64,000 nt of DNA from an uncultured Gammaproteobacteria bacterium (GCA_958295465.1 OY282353.1:3773001-3837000); one strand, 5' to 3'; shown: positions 1-9,060, counted from the stretch's first letter. The notes: generated by a model not told the origin, from the letters alone. A program made the numbers and translations.

Positions 1-1139
1 GCCGGCAGGAGCTTCCCGTACACGGTGAAGCCGCCCTCGCCGTCGAGGGTCTCGCCCGCCACGAGATCCCGCTTCGCGGTCGCCACCGCGTCGCCGACGA
101 ACTCCCGGGCAGCGCCGGTCGGCCGGCCGAGCAGGGCGGCGGAGAGGATCGAGACGTTCAGCTCCAGCCCGATGAGGTGGAAGGGCTTGTACATGGCCGA
201 ATACCGGCCCGTCGCGTCGGTGTTCATGCCGTACTGGCGGAAGCAGGCCGCGGTGTAGTCGTTGGGGGCCTCGATGACGACGTAGACCCCCCAGCGCAGA
301 TCGTTCGGGACCGGGCGGCCGTCGCGTTCGATGGAGGACACCACCTCCACCTGTCCCTTGTGGTGAAGCTGCCCCCCGGCCTCGGCGGGCCGCAGCACGT
401 GCGCGAGATCGTCCCGGCCGCAGGGCGGGAACCGGAGGCCGTCCGGCGGGGGGGCGAGGCCGGTGGCGTTCGCGATCGCGGCCATCTCGATCGCGGACTT
501 CGTCCCGTCGAGGAAGGAGTTGAACATCCGGCTGTTCATGCCCGCGGCCCGCGCCTGTGCGGCGGTGAGTCCGTAGTGCTCCCACACCGTATCCGGCGTC
601 GAGCCGTGGTACGAAGGCAGGTACCTGGTGCCCTTTCCCGCCGCCACCACGTCGAAGCCGCTGATGCGCGCCCACTCCACCATCTCGCAGGTGAGCGCGG
701 GCTGGTCCCCGTAGGCCATCGTGTAGACGACCCCTGCGTCGCGCGCCTCCGCCGCCAGCAGCGGCCCCGCCAGCACGTCGGCCTCGACGTTCACCATCAC
801 GACGTGCTTGCCGGCCGCGAACGCGGCGCGGGCATGGGCGATCCCGGCCGCGGGGTTGCCGGTCGCCTCCACCACGACGTCGACGTCGCCGGCGCGCATC
901 GCGTCGAGCGCATCGTCGGTGAAGCGGGTGCGGGAGGCGAGGGCGTCGCTCCATCCCACGGTGCGGCACGCGGCGCGGGCGCGGTCCGGATCGAGATCCG
1001 CGATCACGCTCACCTCGAGTCCCGTCGTCGAGGGTGCCTGGGCGAGGAACATCGAGCCGAACTTGCCGGCGCCGATGAGCCCGACCCGCACCGGCCGGGC
1101 GGATGCGGCACGCTCGCGGAGCGGCTCGTGGATGTACAT
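1..1139 (-). CDS. SAF-domain NAD(P)-dependent oxidoreductase (3' end outside window)
   Basis: Reading the minus strand from the ATG at 1139 gives an uninterrupted frame of about 379 codons that runs off the left edge, so the C-terminus is missing. A Rossmann motif (VGLIGAGKFGS) lies near residue 20, followed by a homoserine-dehydrogenase-like NAD domain (VVVEATGNP, KHVVMVNVEAD). The end seen here (TLDGEGGFTVYGKL) looks like the beginning of a SAF-type C-terminal domain. The family, as I recall it, comprises Gfo/Idh/MocA- or homoserine dehydrogenase-like enzymes of unknown substrate that often sit beside catabolic genes. The gene starts 7 bp after the PhyH stop, so the two are probably co-transcribed. 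Family is fairly sure; substrate is unknown. Confidence 0.75.
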   Translation of the reverse strand, partial: MYIHEPLRERAASARPVRVGLIGAGKFGSMFLAQAPSTTGLEVSVIADLDPDRARAACRTVGWSDALASRTRFTDDALDAMRAGDVDVVVEATGNPAAGIAHARAAFAAGKHVVMVNVEADVLAGPLLAAEARDAGVVYTMAYGDQPALTCEMVEWARISGFDVVAAGKGTRYLPSYHGSTPDTVWEHYGLTAAQARAAGMNSRMFNSFLDGTKSAIEMAAIANATGLAPPPDGLRFPPCGRDDLAHVLRPAEAGGQLHHKGQVEVVSSIERDGRPVPNDLRWGVYVVIEAPNDYTAACFRQYGMNTDATGRYSAMYKPFHLIGLELNVSILSAALLGRPTGAAREFVGDAVATAKRDLVAGETLDGEGGFTVYGKLLP

Positions 1140-1146
1140 GGTGCGT

Positions 1147-2040
1147 TCAGGCCGCCGGGCGACCGCCGGTGCGGTCGCCCGGCGATTCCGCGCAGCGGAA
1201 TCGCGGCTGCCCCCGGTCAACGCCGTGGACGGGCGGGGAACCGTTTCCTGTTCCACGCAAGGGATCGGCCAGATCGGCCAGGCAGTCGTCCGCGAGCGGT
1301 TCGATGGGCCGGAAGTCGCGGTGCGCGACCCACTCCGGGCGCTTGAACCGGCTGATGTGGTTGTCGACGTGGCACAGCGAGAGGTACACGATGCTGCGGT
1401 TCATGGGGCTGATGTTCGGTGCGCTCGCGTGCACCAGGGTGGAGGCGAAGACGATCATGCTACCCGCCGGTCCGGTCGGGGCCACGCATCCGCCCTGCTC
1501 GGCGAGCCGCGTCACCGTGGCGCGGTCCAGCGTCCACAGCGGGTAGGTGGTGGTCTCCAGATCGTGCCCGGCTTCGAACACGCCCTGCTTGTGGCTCTTC
1601 GGGAGGAAGATCAGGGGTCCGTTGGCGGCGGTCACCTCGTCGAGGAACACCGCGATGTTCATCGCGCGCGGCTCCGGCATCTCGTCGTCGCGGTGCCACG
1701 TGCCGAAGTCCTGGTGCCACTGCCATATCTCCCCGTCGAACGCGGCCTTGGCGTTGACCTTGTACTGGTGCATGTAGACCGGGCCGCCGACGAGCTGCAT
1801 CACCGGCTCGATGAGGCGCGGATGGCGCCCGAGGCGGCGGAACGCCTCGTGGTAGGTATGCGCGGCGAAGGCGGTGCGCGCGACCCCGCTCGATTCGCGC
1901 CACACTTCCTTGCGGTCCATCGCGTAGACCTCGTCCGCCGCCTGTCTCAACACCGCCACCTCTTCGGGCGAGAAGCATGAGGGCCGGAACAGGTAGCCCC
2001 GCTCGTCGAACCGTGTGATTTCTTCGTGGGTCAGCTTCAT
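1147..2040 (-). CDS. Phytanoyl-CoA dioxygenase (PhyH) family protein
   Basis: Fe(II)/2-oxoglutarate-dependent dioxygenase of the PhyH/ectoine-hydroxylase type. The metal facial triad is visible as HQDFGTW (HxD) and a distal His in TLVHASAPN; the 2-oxoglutarate Arg is probably in NRSIVYLS. The ATG at 2040 is chosen because a strong GAGGAGG Shine-Dalgarno lies just upstream; the frame is open further 5' without homology. The last ~35 codons are encoded by a copy of the dispersed palindromic repeat of this genome (1159-1260), so the original stop was probably replaced by repeat sequence. It lies directly upstream of the SAF-type oxidoreductase; together they may oxidise one small substrate. Substrate unknown. 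Confidence 0.85.
   Translation of the reverse strand: MKLTHEEITRFDERGYLFRPSCFSPEEVAVLRQAADEVYAMDRKEVWRESSGVARTAFAAHTYHEAFRRLGRHPRLIEPVMQLVGGPVYMHQYKVNAKAAFDGEIWQWHQDFGTWHRDDEMPEPRAMNIAVFLDEVTAANGPLIFLPKSHKQGVFEAGHDLETTTYPLWTLDRATVTRLAEQGGCVAPTGPAGSMIVFASTLVHASAPNISPMNRSIVYLSLCHVDNHISRFKRPEWVAHRDFRPIEPLADDCLADLADPLRGTGNGSPPVHGVDRGQPRFRCAESPGDRTGGRPAA
1159..1260. repeat. Dispersed palindromic repeat, copy 1
   Basis: Three blocks occur in order. First is a perfect GC hairpin at 1159-1178 (GCGACCGC / GCGGTCGC). Second is another hairpin at 1182-1204 (GCGATTCCGC / GCGGAATCGC). Third is a segment at 1215-1260 with a GGACGGGCGGGGAAC core and TGTTCCACG. The same blocks recur near 4018-4240, 5231-5282, 35641-35712 and 60736-60868. 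This copy lies inside the 3' end of the PhyH frame. Confidence 0.75.
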
Positions 2041-2510
2041 GTCGAGTCCTCCTCGGGCAGGCGGAGCGCGGTTACGCAACCGCGCTCGACGGGGCTGCAT
2101 GGCCGGAAGCGTTGCCGGACGGACGCTCCGTGCCCACACCTGTTCCGGCCCAGACTGCATTCCGGTCCGGCCCACGGCTCACCGCGGTCGAGCCGTGCCG
2201 TTTCGAGGAACGATTGTACCGTGTGGTGCGCGGCATCGAGCGCGGGGACGGGCGCCGGAAGGTTTCACCGCGGCAATTCCCGCCACCGTCCCGGACATGG
2301 TCGTGTCATCGGGATTCCGCGGCCTTCCGTTACCATCCGTTACCATCCGGCTTCCGTCCCGGTTTTCACCGGGCGGGCCGTCCTCAACGGGCGACAGGTC
2401 CGGCCTGCCGGATACAATCTGCATCGACACCGCCGATCGACCCATGGCGGTGCGCCGCGGACGCCCCGGGCGTCCGTTCGCCGGCAGTTTCACATCAGGG
2501 ACGATTTCAC
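2041..2510. other. Divergent intergenic region, no gene recognised
   Basis: 470 bp between the PhyH start (minus) and the site-2 protease start (plus). Open frames exist on both strands but none shows a recognisable domain. A short direct repeat (CCGTTACCATCCG, about 2325-2350) is visible. It should contain the two divergent promoters; I could not identify a convincing -35/-10 pair. Confidence 0.5.
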
Positions 2511-3200
2511 GTGCTCGAACACATCTCGACGTTGTTGTACTCGGCCTCGATCTGGGTGCTGCCGGCAGTCACCGCGATCACGCTGCACGAAGCGGCCCAT
2601 GGATGGGTGGCCTGGAAGCTGGGGGACGATACCGCGAAGCGTGCGGGGCGGGTCAGCTTCAACCCTGCGAGACACGTCGATCCCTTCGGCACCCTGGTGT
2701 TGCCGGGGATCCTGCTGGCGATGCAGGCGCCGTTCCTGTTCGGTTTTGCGAAGCCGGTGCCGGTCGATTTCGCGCGCCTGCGCCAACCGAGACGCGACAT
2801 GATCCGGGTGGCGGCGGCCGGTCCCGGCATCAATCTCGCGATGGCGTACCTGGCCGCTCTCCTGATGTACCTCACCGTGCTGTTCCCCGACATTGCCCGT
2901 CCCTGGCTGTTCCAGAACCTCAAGAACGCGCTGCTGCTGAACGTGGTGCTCGCGGTGTTCAACCTGCTGCCGCTTCCCCCGCTGGACGGAAGCAGGGTCG
3001 TCCTGGGGCTCCTGCCCCCGGGGCTCGCAGTGCGCTATGCGAAGCTAGACCGCTACGGCATGGCGATACTTATCGGGCTGCTGATCGTACCGCCCCTCGT
3101 CGGCATGCAGATCGGCATGAAGCTCGACCTGCTCCCATGGTTGATTCTGACGCCGGTGGAAATCCTCATCGACTCGATCCTGACCCTGGCCGGGCACTGA
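2511..3200 (+). CDS. Site-2 protease family (M50) membrane metalloprotease
   Basis: A 229-residue polytopic membrane protein. Near residue 24 the zinc-binding HEAAH (HExxH) motif lies in the first hydrophobic segment, and the second conserved site NLLPLPPLDGS (third zinc ligand Asp) lies in the C-terminal half; these define a short bacterial S2P/M50 protease without a PDZ domain. The start is the GTG at 2511, preceded by AGGGACG; the frame continues 400 bp upstream but that stretch has no homology or membrane character. Substrate is not evident; family members cleave transmembrane peptides. It is monocistronic, with its own upstream intergenic region. Confidence 0.88.
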   Translation: MLEHISTLLYSASIWVLPAVTAITLHEAAHGWVAWKLGDDTAKRAGRVSFNPARHVDPFGTLVLPGILLAMQAPFLFGFAKPVPVDFARLRQPRRDMIRVAAAGPGINLAMAYLAALLMYLTVLFPDIARPWLFQNLKNALLLNVVLAVFNLLPLPPLDGSRVVLGLLPPGLAVRYAKLDRYGMAILIGLLIVPPLVGMQIGMKLDLLPWLILTPVEILIDSILTLAGH

Positions 3201-3339
3201 CTCCGGCGACGGCGGCATCCTCCGCACGGGCGTCCGGGCCGGGCCGTTCGCGCCGCGCCGCACGCCCGGCCACCGGCAAGGGGATGCTCCGGTCGGGGGA
3301 ACCGACCCGGACGGGTATCGCGATCCGGCGCCCGCGGCG

Positions 3340-3834
3340 TCAGCTCTCCATGCTGTGCAGCATGATGCGCAGGGCGCGGGCCAGATTCTCCTTCTCCCCG
3401 ATGGAAAGATCCCGCGTCACCATCGCCTCGACGTCGTTGAAGCGCGGGAAGATGTTGCGCATGGCGGAGATCCCTTTCCGCGTCGCCTGCACGAAGACGC
3501 GCCGGCCGTCCATCGCATGGGGCTTGCGGGCGGCGAAGCCCAGGCGTTCGAGCGTCTTCACCACTCCGGTGAGGGTGCTCTTCGAGATGCCCGATTCCCT
3601 GGCGAGGGCATGCGATTCCTTCGGTCCCCACACCCAGAGCACCCACAGCACCGTGAATCCCGAGAACGACAGGTTGAACTCGCTCAGCAGGGTGCGCTCG
3701 GTGTGGTTGCGCACCGCGTTGGCCACCCGGAAGATGTTCGACACCGCGGCGTAGGCGCCGACGTCGATTCCGAGCGCCTCCACGCGCTCGCGGGCTTCGC
3801 GCTCGGCGCGGGTGACTGACGCATCCCTCGTCAT
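3340..3834 (-). CDS. MarR-family transcriptional regulator
   Basis: 164 residues with the winged helix-turn-helix of MarR proteins: helices around SFSGFTVLWVLWVWGPKES, the recognition region SGISKSTLTGVVKTLERLGF, and a wing with a DGRRVFVQ strand. N- and C-terminal helices would form the dimer interface. MarR proteins are usually repressors released by small aromatic or phenolic ligands. It stands alone on the minus strand, close to an FAH-family hydrolase and an aldehyde dehydrogenase that would fit aromatic degradation; that they are its targets is inference only. Confidence 0.88.
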   Translation of the reverse strand: MTRDASVTRAEREARERVEALGIDVGAYAAVSNIFRVANAVRNHTERTLLSEFNLSFSGFTVLWVLWVWGPKESHALARESGISKSTLTGVVKTLERLGFAARKPHAMDGRRVFVQATRKGISAMRNIFPRFNDVEAMVTRDLSIGEKENLARALRIMLHSMES

Positions 3835-4017
3835 CCGGCCGCCTCAGATCCCGGCGAGGTTGTTCCACAGCAGGGATGCCCGGCCGGTGCGGGAACGGGG
3901 AAACATGAAGCCCTGGACGGACATGGGGAGAGCCGTGATTGCTTGTCATTCCTGGCCGGGCATCATATCGTTCGGAACCTAACGATTTCAAACTTGGTCA
4001 ACGCCATGCGAATGGCG

Positions 4018-4240
4018 ACCGCCGGCCAACACGTGGACGGGCGAGGAACGGATCTTTTCCACGTGAGTGGCAACCGCCGGTGCGGTCGCTTCGTGATTCA
4101 GTTGTGCGGAATCGCCGGAATCGCCGGAATCGCCGATCAACCCGCGGACGGACGAGGAACGGGTTTGTGCCACGTGAGTGGTGGCCGCCGGTGCGGGCCG
4201 CTTCGTGATCCAGTTGCGCGGAATCGCCAACCAGTGCCTG
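4018..4240. repeat. Dispersed palindromic repeat, copy 2 (tandem double unit)
   Basis: Two diverged units of the element seen at 1159-1260. Unit A has a GGACGGGCGAGGAAC core at about 4033 and a GCCGGTGCGGTCGC hairpin half near 4077-4090. Unit B has a GGACGGACGAGGAAC core at about 4145 and GCCGGTGCGGGCC. Both are followed by CGTGAT(C/T)CAGTTG and GCGGAATCGCC blocks. It fills most of the 443 bp between the MarR gene and the FAH-family gene; no gene was recognised there. Confidence 0.7.
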
Positions 4241-4277
4241 GCGAAGCGTCGCCGACTGCCGAGGAAGGAGTCGTTCC

Positions 4278-5159
4278 ATGCGAGAGTACCGGCGGATCCT
4301 GCTCGACGGTTATCCGGCCGTCGTGACCCGTGAAGGCGATCGGCTCCATGCGAAGGACGGACGGTCGATCGCGGTCGAGGATGCGGTCCATCTTCCCCCT
4401 ACCGAGCCGCGCAAGATCATCTGTGTGCACCTGAACTACGCGAGCCGGGTGGACGAGTTCATGACGAAGCTGCCCGCGGCCCCCACCTACTTCCACAAGC
4501 CGGTCAGCGCACTGTGCGGGCACCGCGCCCGGGTGGTGCGCCCCGAGCGCTGCCGATGGCTGAACTACGAAGGTGAGATCGCCATCGCCATCGGCCGGCA
4601 CTGCCGCAACGTCGGCCGGGACGAGGCCGGCGACCACATCGCCGGCTACACGATCGCGAACGACTACGGGCTGCATGACTTCCGCGACACCGACGCGGGC
4701 TCGATGCTGCGGGTGAAAGGCTCGGATACGCTCTGCCCGGTGGGTCCGGCGCTCGTCTCCGGCTGGGACTTCCGCGGAAAATCCATCAGGACCTTCGTGA
4801 ACGGCGAGGTCGTGCAGGACGGGAACACCGACGAGATGGAGTGGGACATGCACTATCTCGTCGCCGACGTCGCCCGCAACATCACCCTGGAGCCGGGCGA
4901 TCTGCTGCTCTCCGGCACCCCCGCCAACAGCCGGCCGGTCGAGCCGGGCGACGTCGTGGCGGTGGAGGTGGAGGGGCTCGGGAGGCTCGAGAACGAGATC
5001 GTCCACGGCCCGAGCCCCATCCGGGACGACGTCGGCGCTCAACCGACCAGCTCGGAGGAGGTGGTGTCCACCGCGCTCGGCGGCGACTGGGAGTTTCGCG
5101 GCATCCGGGCGCCGCGCGGACCCGGGTCGAAGCATTACCGGAGTCGGCTGGACGACTGA
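4278..5159 (+). CDS. Fumarylacetoacetate hydrolase (FAH) family protein
   Basis: 293 residues with the FAH catalytic domain. Recognisable are IICVHLNYASR (entry strand), PTYFHKP, the metal-binding acidic residues in NYEGEIAI and NDYGLHD, and the closing LLLSGTPANS followed by GDVVAVEVEGLG. This matches HpcE/HpaG-type isomerase-decarboxylases and acylpyruvases acting on 2-oxo-dicarboxylates from aromatic ring cleavage. The start is supported by GAGGAAGGAG just upstream. The convergent aldehyde dehydrogenase downstream would supply or use related semialdehydes, consistent with a homoprotocatechuate-like pathway, but the ring-cleavage dioxygenase is not in the window. Exact substrate open. Confidence 0.85.
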   Translation: MREYRRILLDGYPAVVTREGDRLHAKDGRSIAVEDAVHLPPTEPRKIICVHLNYASRVDEFMTKLPAAPTYFHKPVSALCGHRARVVRPERCRWLNYEGEIAIAIGRHCRNVGRDEAGDHIAGYTIANDYGLHDFRDTDAGSMLRVKGSDTLCPVGPALVSGWDFRGKSIRTFVNGEVVQDGNTDEMEWDMHYLVADVARNITLEPGDLLLSGTPANSRPVEPGDVVAVEVEGLGRLENEIVHGPSPIRDDVGAQPTSSEEVVSTALGGDWEFRGIRAPRGPGSKHYRSRLDD

Positions 5160-5230
5160 GCCGGTTCAGTCGGCTCGCCCGCTCGAAACCGGATGCGAAA
5201 CACCGCTCCGGTTCCCGGTCCAGCCGGACG

Positions 5231-5282
5231 CCCGCGATTCTGCGTAGCGGAATCGCCAAGCGACCGCGCCGGCGGTCGCCGC
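5231..5282. repeat. Dispersed palindromic repeat, copy 3 (hairpins only)
   Basis: Contains GCGATTCTGCGTAGCGGAATCGC and GCGACCGCGCCGGCGGTCGC, the two hairpins of the dispersed element in reversed order. It lies in the short gap between two convergent genes, where it could also act as a bidirectional transcription stop. Confidence 0.65.
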
Positions 5283-5287
5283 CCGCA

Positions 5288-6754
5288 TCAGGCGATGGAG
5301 CCTTCCAGGATCTGCAACGTCTTGAGATCGCTGTGGAAGTCGAGGGCGTAGTCGCCGCCCTCGCGCCCGATGCCGCTGATGCCGCAGCCTCCGAAGGGTG
5401 CGGTGAGGTCGCGGATCAGAAAGCAGTTGACCCACACCGTGCCCGCGCGCACCGCCCGCCCGATGCGCCCGGCCCGGGCCGCGTCCCCGGTGTAGACGAT
5501 CCCGGACAGCCCGTAGCGCGTGCCGTTGGCGAGGGCCACCGCCTGCGCCTCGTCGCTGAAGGTCTGGAGGGTCAGCACCGGACCGAAGACCTCGTTCTGG
5601 ACGATCTCGGATTCGTTGGAGCGCGGCTCGATCAGGGTCGGCTCGTACCACAATCCGCCTTCCCTCGCGATACGCCCGCCGCGCAGCACCCGGTCTCCCG
5701 CAGCACGCGACCGCTCGACGAAGCCATGGACCCGTGCGAGGTGATCGGGATGGATCAACGGCGAGATCGTGGTCTCGGGCTCCCGGCTGTCCCCGAGCAC
5801 GTGTTCATCGGTACAGGCCAGCATCCTTTCCAGGAAGGTGTCCCGAACCGATGCCTCGACCAGCAGGCGCGTCCCCGCCAGGCAGACCTGTCCCGCGTCG
5901 TCGTACTGGCCGGCGGCCTTGCGGGCGGCGGCGTCGAGGTCGGCGTCGGCGAACACGATGAAGGGGCTCTTCCCGCCGAGCTCCGCGGTGAAGGGCACGA
6001 TGTTGCGGGCGGCGGCGGCCCCGATGCGCCGGGCGGCCTCCGGCGATCCGGTGAAGGAGATCCGCCGCACCCTCGGATCCGAGACCAGCGCCGCGCCCAC
6101 TTCTTCGCCGACCCCCTGGACGACGTTGAACACGCCGGGCGGGAATCCCGCCTCGTCGGCCAGATCCGCAAGCACCGAGGCCGAGAGCGGTGACCATTCG
6201 GCGGGCTTGAGAACGACGGTGTTGCCCGCGGCCAGGGCCGGGGCGCACTTCCACGTCGAGAGCATGAACGGCGCGTTCCAGGGGGTGACGATCACCGTGG
6301 GTCCGGCCGGCATCCGGTGGATGGCGTTGGCGGTGCGGTTGGAGCGCCAGGTCCGTCCCTCGTATTCGCGGGCGAGGTCCGCGTAGGCGCGAAAGTTCCG
6401 GGCGCCCCGGGGGATCACCCGCAGCTCCAGGCTCTCCCGGAGCATCGCCATGTCCAGGCATTCGAGGCGGGCGAGGTCGGGCGCGCGGGCGTCGATGAGA
6501 TCGGCCAGCCGGTACATGCAGGCCGCCCGCCCGGACACGCCCGATGCCGCCCAGCCCGGAAACGCCTCCGCTGCTGCACTCACCGCGGCCTCGGCGGTGA
6601 GCGCGTCGCCGCGGGCGAAGTCGCCGATCTTCAGCGTCCAGTCCAGCGGCGATCGATCCTCGAAGGTGCGGGCCGAGGCGACCCGCCGCCCGCCGATGTA
6701 GTGGTCGGGCGAGACGGACACGCCTTCGACGTCGATGCGGGTGGTGCGGCTCAT
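5288..6754 (-). CDS. Aldehyde dehydrogenase, NAD(P)-dependent
   Basis: 488 residues from the ATG at 6754, which follows GAGGGA at good spacing. It has all family landmarks: VIVTPWNAPF (NAD-binding entry), FTGSPEAARRI (Rossmann loop), the general-base Glu in TAELGGKSP, the nucleophile Cys in GQVCLAGTR, and NEVFGPVL near the C-terminus. Similarity of the N-terminal DHYIGG and the CLAGTR site points to the HpcC/5-carboxymethyl-2-hydroxymuconic-semialdehyde dehydrogenase branch, a guess that the adjacent convergent FAH-family gene supports. Length is typical. It oxidises an aldehyde to the carboxylate in the cytoplasm. Confidence 0.9.
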   Translation of the reverse strand: MSRTTRIDVEGVSVSPDHYIGGRRVASARTFEDRSPLDWTLKIGDFARGDALTAEAAVSAAAEAFPGWAASGVSGRAACMYRLADLIDARAPDLARLECLDMAMLRESLELRVIPRGARNFRAYADLAREYEGRTWRSNRTANAIHRMPAGPTVIVTPWNAPFMLSTWKCAPALAAGNTVVLKPAEWSPLSASVLADLADEAGFPPGVFNVVQGVGEEVGAALVSDPRVRRISFTGSPEAARRIGAAAARNIVPFTAELGGKSPFIVFADADLDAAARKAAGQYDDAGQVCLAGTRLLVEASVRDTFLERMLACTDEHVLGDSREPETTISPLIHPDHLARVHGFVERSRAAGDRVLRGGRIAREGGLWYEPTLIEPRSNESEIVQNEVFGPVLTLQTFSDEAQAVALANGTRYGLSGIVYTGDAARAGRIGRAVRAGTVWVNCFLIRDLTAPFGGCGISGIGREGGDYALDFHSDLKTLQILEGSIA

Positions 6755-6887
6755 CGTGTCCCTCGGTGCACGGCCGCCATGGTGTTCCCTGGTGAGACCT
6801 CCGTACCCCTTGCCGATACCTCGACTGCGGCTGGCGGGACCCCCACCACCCCCGACCAGGGGGGCCTCGGATCCTCCGATGTTTCGT

Positions 6888-7289
6888 TTACGAACGAGGT
6901 GGAACGGCCACGGCGCACCTGGGACCGTCGGCGCGGCCGAGCTTCCTGTCCAGGGTCGCCAGCGGGGCATCGAGCGCCTCGGCCAACGCCACGTACCAGG
7001 CGTCGTAGCTGGTCAGGTTGGCGCGCAGTGCCCATACGCGGTCGGCGAAGGGTGCGAAGGGGAACAGTTCCAGGTCGAGCCGCAGCAGATCCCGGTATGC
7101 GCTGGTCGCTTCCAGCTTCGATATCTCCCCGGCCCGTTCCAGTCGGCGCAGGATGTTGCCCGCCTCCGCCAGCACCAGTTCCGGCCCGGCCGGGGAGCCC
7201 CCGGCCAATGCGGATTCCGCCCATTCCCCTTCGGGCCCCGAGTCGAGCAGGGCCGCGACCAGCACGGACGCATCGACGACGATCGTCAC
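6888..7289 (-). CDS. PIN-domain toxin, VapC family
   Basis: 133 residues of a PIN ribonuclease. The first acidic residue is in VVDASVLVAALLDS, the conserved Glu in LVLAEAGNILRR, and the C-terminal acidic cluster in TSYDAWYVALAEAL with TLDRKL. VapC toxins cleave tRNA or rRNA when released from the antitoxin. It overlaps the upstream antitoxin by 4 bp (ATGA), the usual arrangement for co-translation. All catalytic residues appear intact, so it may be active. Confidence 0.9.
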   Translation of the reverse strand: MTIVVDASVLVAALLDSGPEGEWAESALAGGSPAGPELVLAEAGNILRRLERAGEISKLEATSAYRDLLRLDLELFPFAPFADRVWALRANLTSYDAWYVALAEALDAPLATLDRKLGRADGPRCAVAVPPRS

Positions 7290-7522
7290 CTGCGGTCCGC
7301 ATCACGGGCGCGCAGGATGCTGGCAGGCCGCACGCGGGTCCCCGCCGCTGCCTTGCGCTGGCGGACTCCCTCCAGCCACGAACCGATGGAAGGGCGCGAC
7401 GCGAGTCGCTCCAGCTCGCAACGCAGGTATTCCTGCATGGATTGACGCTGAAGCGCCGCGCGCGCCGCGAGCTCGTCGCGCACTTCTTCGGGGACGCCTC
7501 GTATCGTGATCTGAACCGGCAT
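7286..7522 (-). CDS. FitA/VapB-type ribbon-helix-helix antitoxin
   Basis: 78 residues from the ATG at 7522 (an in-frame ATG five codons further upstream is possible). The N-terminal MPVQITIRGVPEEVRDEL and following helix AALQRQSMQEYLRCEL match FitA-like RHH antitoxins; the Trp/Arg-rich tail (IGSWLEGVRQRK) would wrap the toxin. It forms a two-gene operon with the VapC gene via a 4-bp overlap and would autoregulate the promoter, as is general for this class. Confidence 0.85.
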   Translation of the reverse strand: MPVQITIRGVPEEVRDELAARAALQRQSMQEYLRCELERLASRPSIGSWLEGVRQRKAAAGTRVRPASILRARDADRR

Positions 7523-7619
7523 GAACGCATTGTGCAATCATGGACAGCATTCAGCAAGCATCCGTTCGGCGCCACGCGGCGCCGGACCGGGGGCGTTTCA
7601 GACGAAGTCCGGGAGCATC

Positions 7620-8906
7620 TCAGACGAAGTCCAGGTAGCGGGACAGCTCCCAGTCCGTCGTGGCGCCGAGGAAGTCGTCCCACTCCTTGCGCTTGATCAC
7701 GATGAAGTTCGCGACCAGCCGCTCGCCGAGCGCGGACGCCAGCGCGCCGTCGCCCTCCAGCACGTCGAGGGCCGCCCCGAGGGTCTCGGGAACGCAGACC
7801 TCGGTATCGACGGTCTCCAGGCCGTCGCCGGTCTCCGCCGCCGGGAGCGCGTACCCGTGCTCGACCCCCAGACGGGCCGCGTGCAGCGCGGTCGCGGCGG
7901 CGATATAGGGGTTGGCGGCGCCGTCGCCGAGGCGATGCTCGATGCGCGTCGCCGGGCCGCGCTCGCCGGGGATCCGCACCGTCACGCCGCGGTGGTCGTA
8001 TCCCCAGTTCGCCCAGTAGCCGGCCAGACTGGCCGGGCGCAGCCGGCGGTAGGAGTTGACGGTGGGCGCGAGCAGCGCGGACATCGAGCGGTGGTGGTGC
8101 AGGAGTCCCGCGATGCACTGCCGGGCCAGCGTCGAGAGTCCGTCTTCCCGCGCGGGATCGGCGAATGCGTTGTCGCCCGATTCGCCGGCCAGGCTCAGGT
8201 TCACGTGCAGCCCGTTCCCGCCCCGGTCGGAGAGCGGCTTGGGCATGAACGTCAGCAGGTATCCGCGCTTCGCGACGACCTCACGGGCCATCAGCCGGAA
8301 CAGGAAGGCGTCGTCGATGGCGCCGAGCGCATCGCGGTAGCGCAGGGTGAACTCGAACTGCGGCCAGTCGTACTCGGAGTTGACGGCCTCCACCGGAAAA
8401 CCGCAGGACCGGGCCTCGGCCCAGATGGCGTCGAGCAGGCCCTCGGGATCGACCGCGGTCCCGGTCCCGTACACATAGGCGCCGGGAGTGTGATAGGGCT
8501 CCCAGCCCCCGGAAGGGCTGCGCTGGAAGATGAACGCCTCCAGCTCGATTCCAATCGAAGGGGACAGGCCCTTCTGCCGCCATTGCTCGACGGCGCGCTT
8601 CAGCGCCCCCCGGGCGCAGAGCTCGAACGGCCGCCCCTCGCGCTCCAGCTCCGCCACCACCACGCCGGTGCCGGGCTCCCAGCCGGGGCGGACCCGGTCG
8701 AGGTCGAACACCGCCTCCATGTCCGGCAGCCCCTCGCGCCTCCCGGCGCCGGGGGCGTCCAGCATGGCGCGCGTGTAATCCAACGCATACACCCCCACGC
8801 AATGCCGGACCGAGCCGGACTCGGCCACGGAGCGGGGCAGGTATTTCCCCCGCGCGAGGTTCAGGTGGTCGCAGAACAGGATACGGATGCGTTCGCAGTC
8901 ACTCAT
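7620..8906 (-). CDS. Glutamine synthetase-family ligase
   Basis: 428 residues. Glutamine synthetase catalytic fold: the metal-binding Glu in SIGIELEAFIF, the PQFEFTLRY segment, HVNLS (ATP/metal His), LLAPTVNSYRRL, the Arg-containing RIPGERGPATRIEHRLGDGAANPY, and a C-terminal helical end. The N-terminal beta-grasp is short. This composition resembles the gamma-glutamylpolyamine or gamma-glutamylamide synthetases (PuuA-like) more than housekeeping GlnA, which is longer in this region. A potABC polyamine-type transporter occurs in the window, but 44 kb away. It probably ligates glutamate to an amine; substrate uncertain. Confidence 0.85.
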   Translation of the reverse strand: MSDCERIRILFCDHLNLARGKYLPRSVAESGSVRHCVGVYALDYTRAMLDAPGAGRREGLPDMEAVFDLDRVRPGWEPGTGVVVAELEREGRPFELCARGALKRAVEQWRQKGLSPSIGIELEAFIFQRSPSGGWEPYHTPGAYVYGTGTAVDPEGLLDAIWAEARSCGFPVEAVNSEYDWPQFEFTLRYRDALGAIDDAFLFRLMAREVVAKRGYLLTFMPKPLSDRGGNGLHVNLSLAGESGDNAFADPAREDGLSTLARQCIAGLLHHHRSMSALLAPTVNSYRRLRPASLAGYWANWGYDHRGVTVRIPGERGPATRIEHRLGDGAANPYIAAATALHAARLGVEHGYALPAAETGDGLETVDTEVCVPETLGAALDVLEGDGALASALGERLVANFIVIKRKEWDDFLGATTDWELSRYLDFV

Positions 8907-8975
8907 CGGAATGCACTCTTCACTGGAATCATCGAGACGCCATCATCCTGGCAATCGAGGCAAAACTCGCACAAG

Positions 8976-9060
8976 GGTCCCTGGGAACGCGGGCATCCCG
9001 CCCACCTTGGTCATTCCCACGCAAGCGGGAATCCATGCGTCCTGGAAATGCGTGTGTCTC
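8976..9060. repeat. Short dispersed repeat with ATTCCC-N8-GGGAAT core
   Basis: An exact ATTCCC, eight bases, GGGAAT palindrome occurs at 9013-9032, flanked by CTGGGAACGCGGGC at about 8987-9000. Its shape resembles the dRS3 repeats known from Neisseria. The CTGGGAACGCGGGC block recurs in the potB-potC gap near 55258-55271, so it is dispersed in this genome too. Confidence 0.55.

Noticed and set aside
9013-9032. ATTCCC-N8-GGGAAT as true Neisseria dRS3
   Set aside because: Pattern matches, but only one perfect copy is seen here; similar short palindromes occur in other proteobacteria, so no relationship is claimed.
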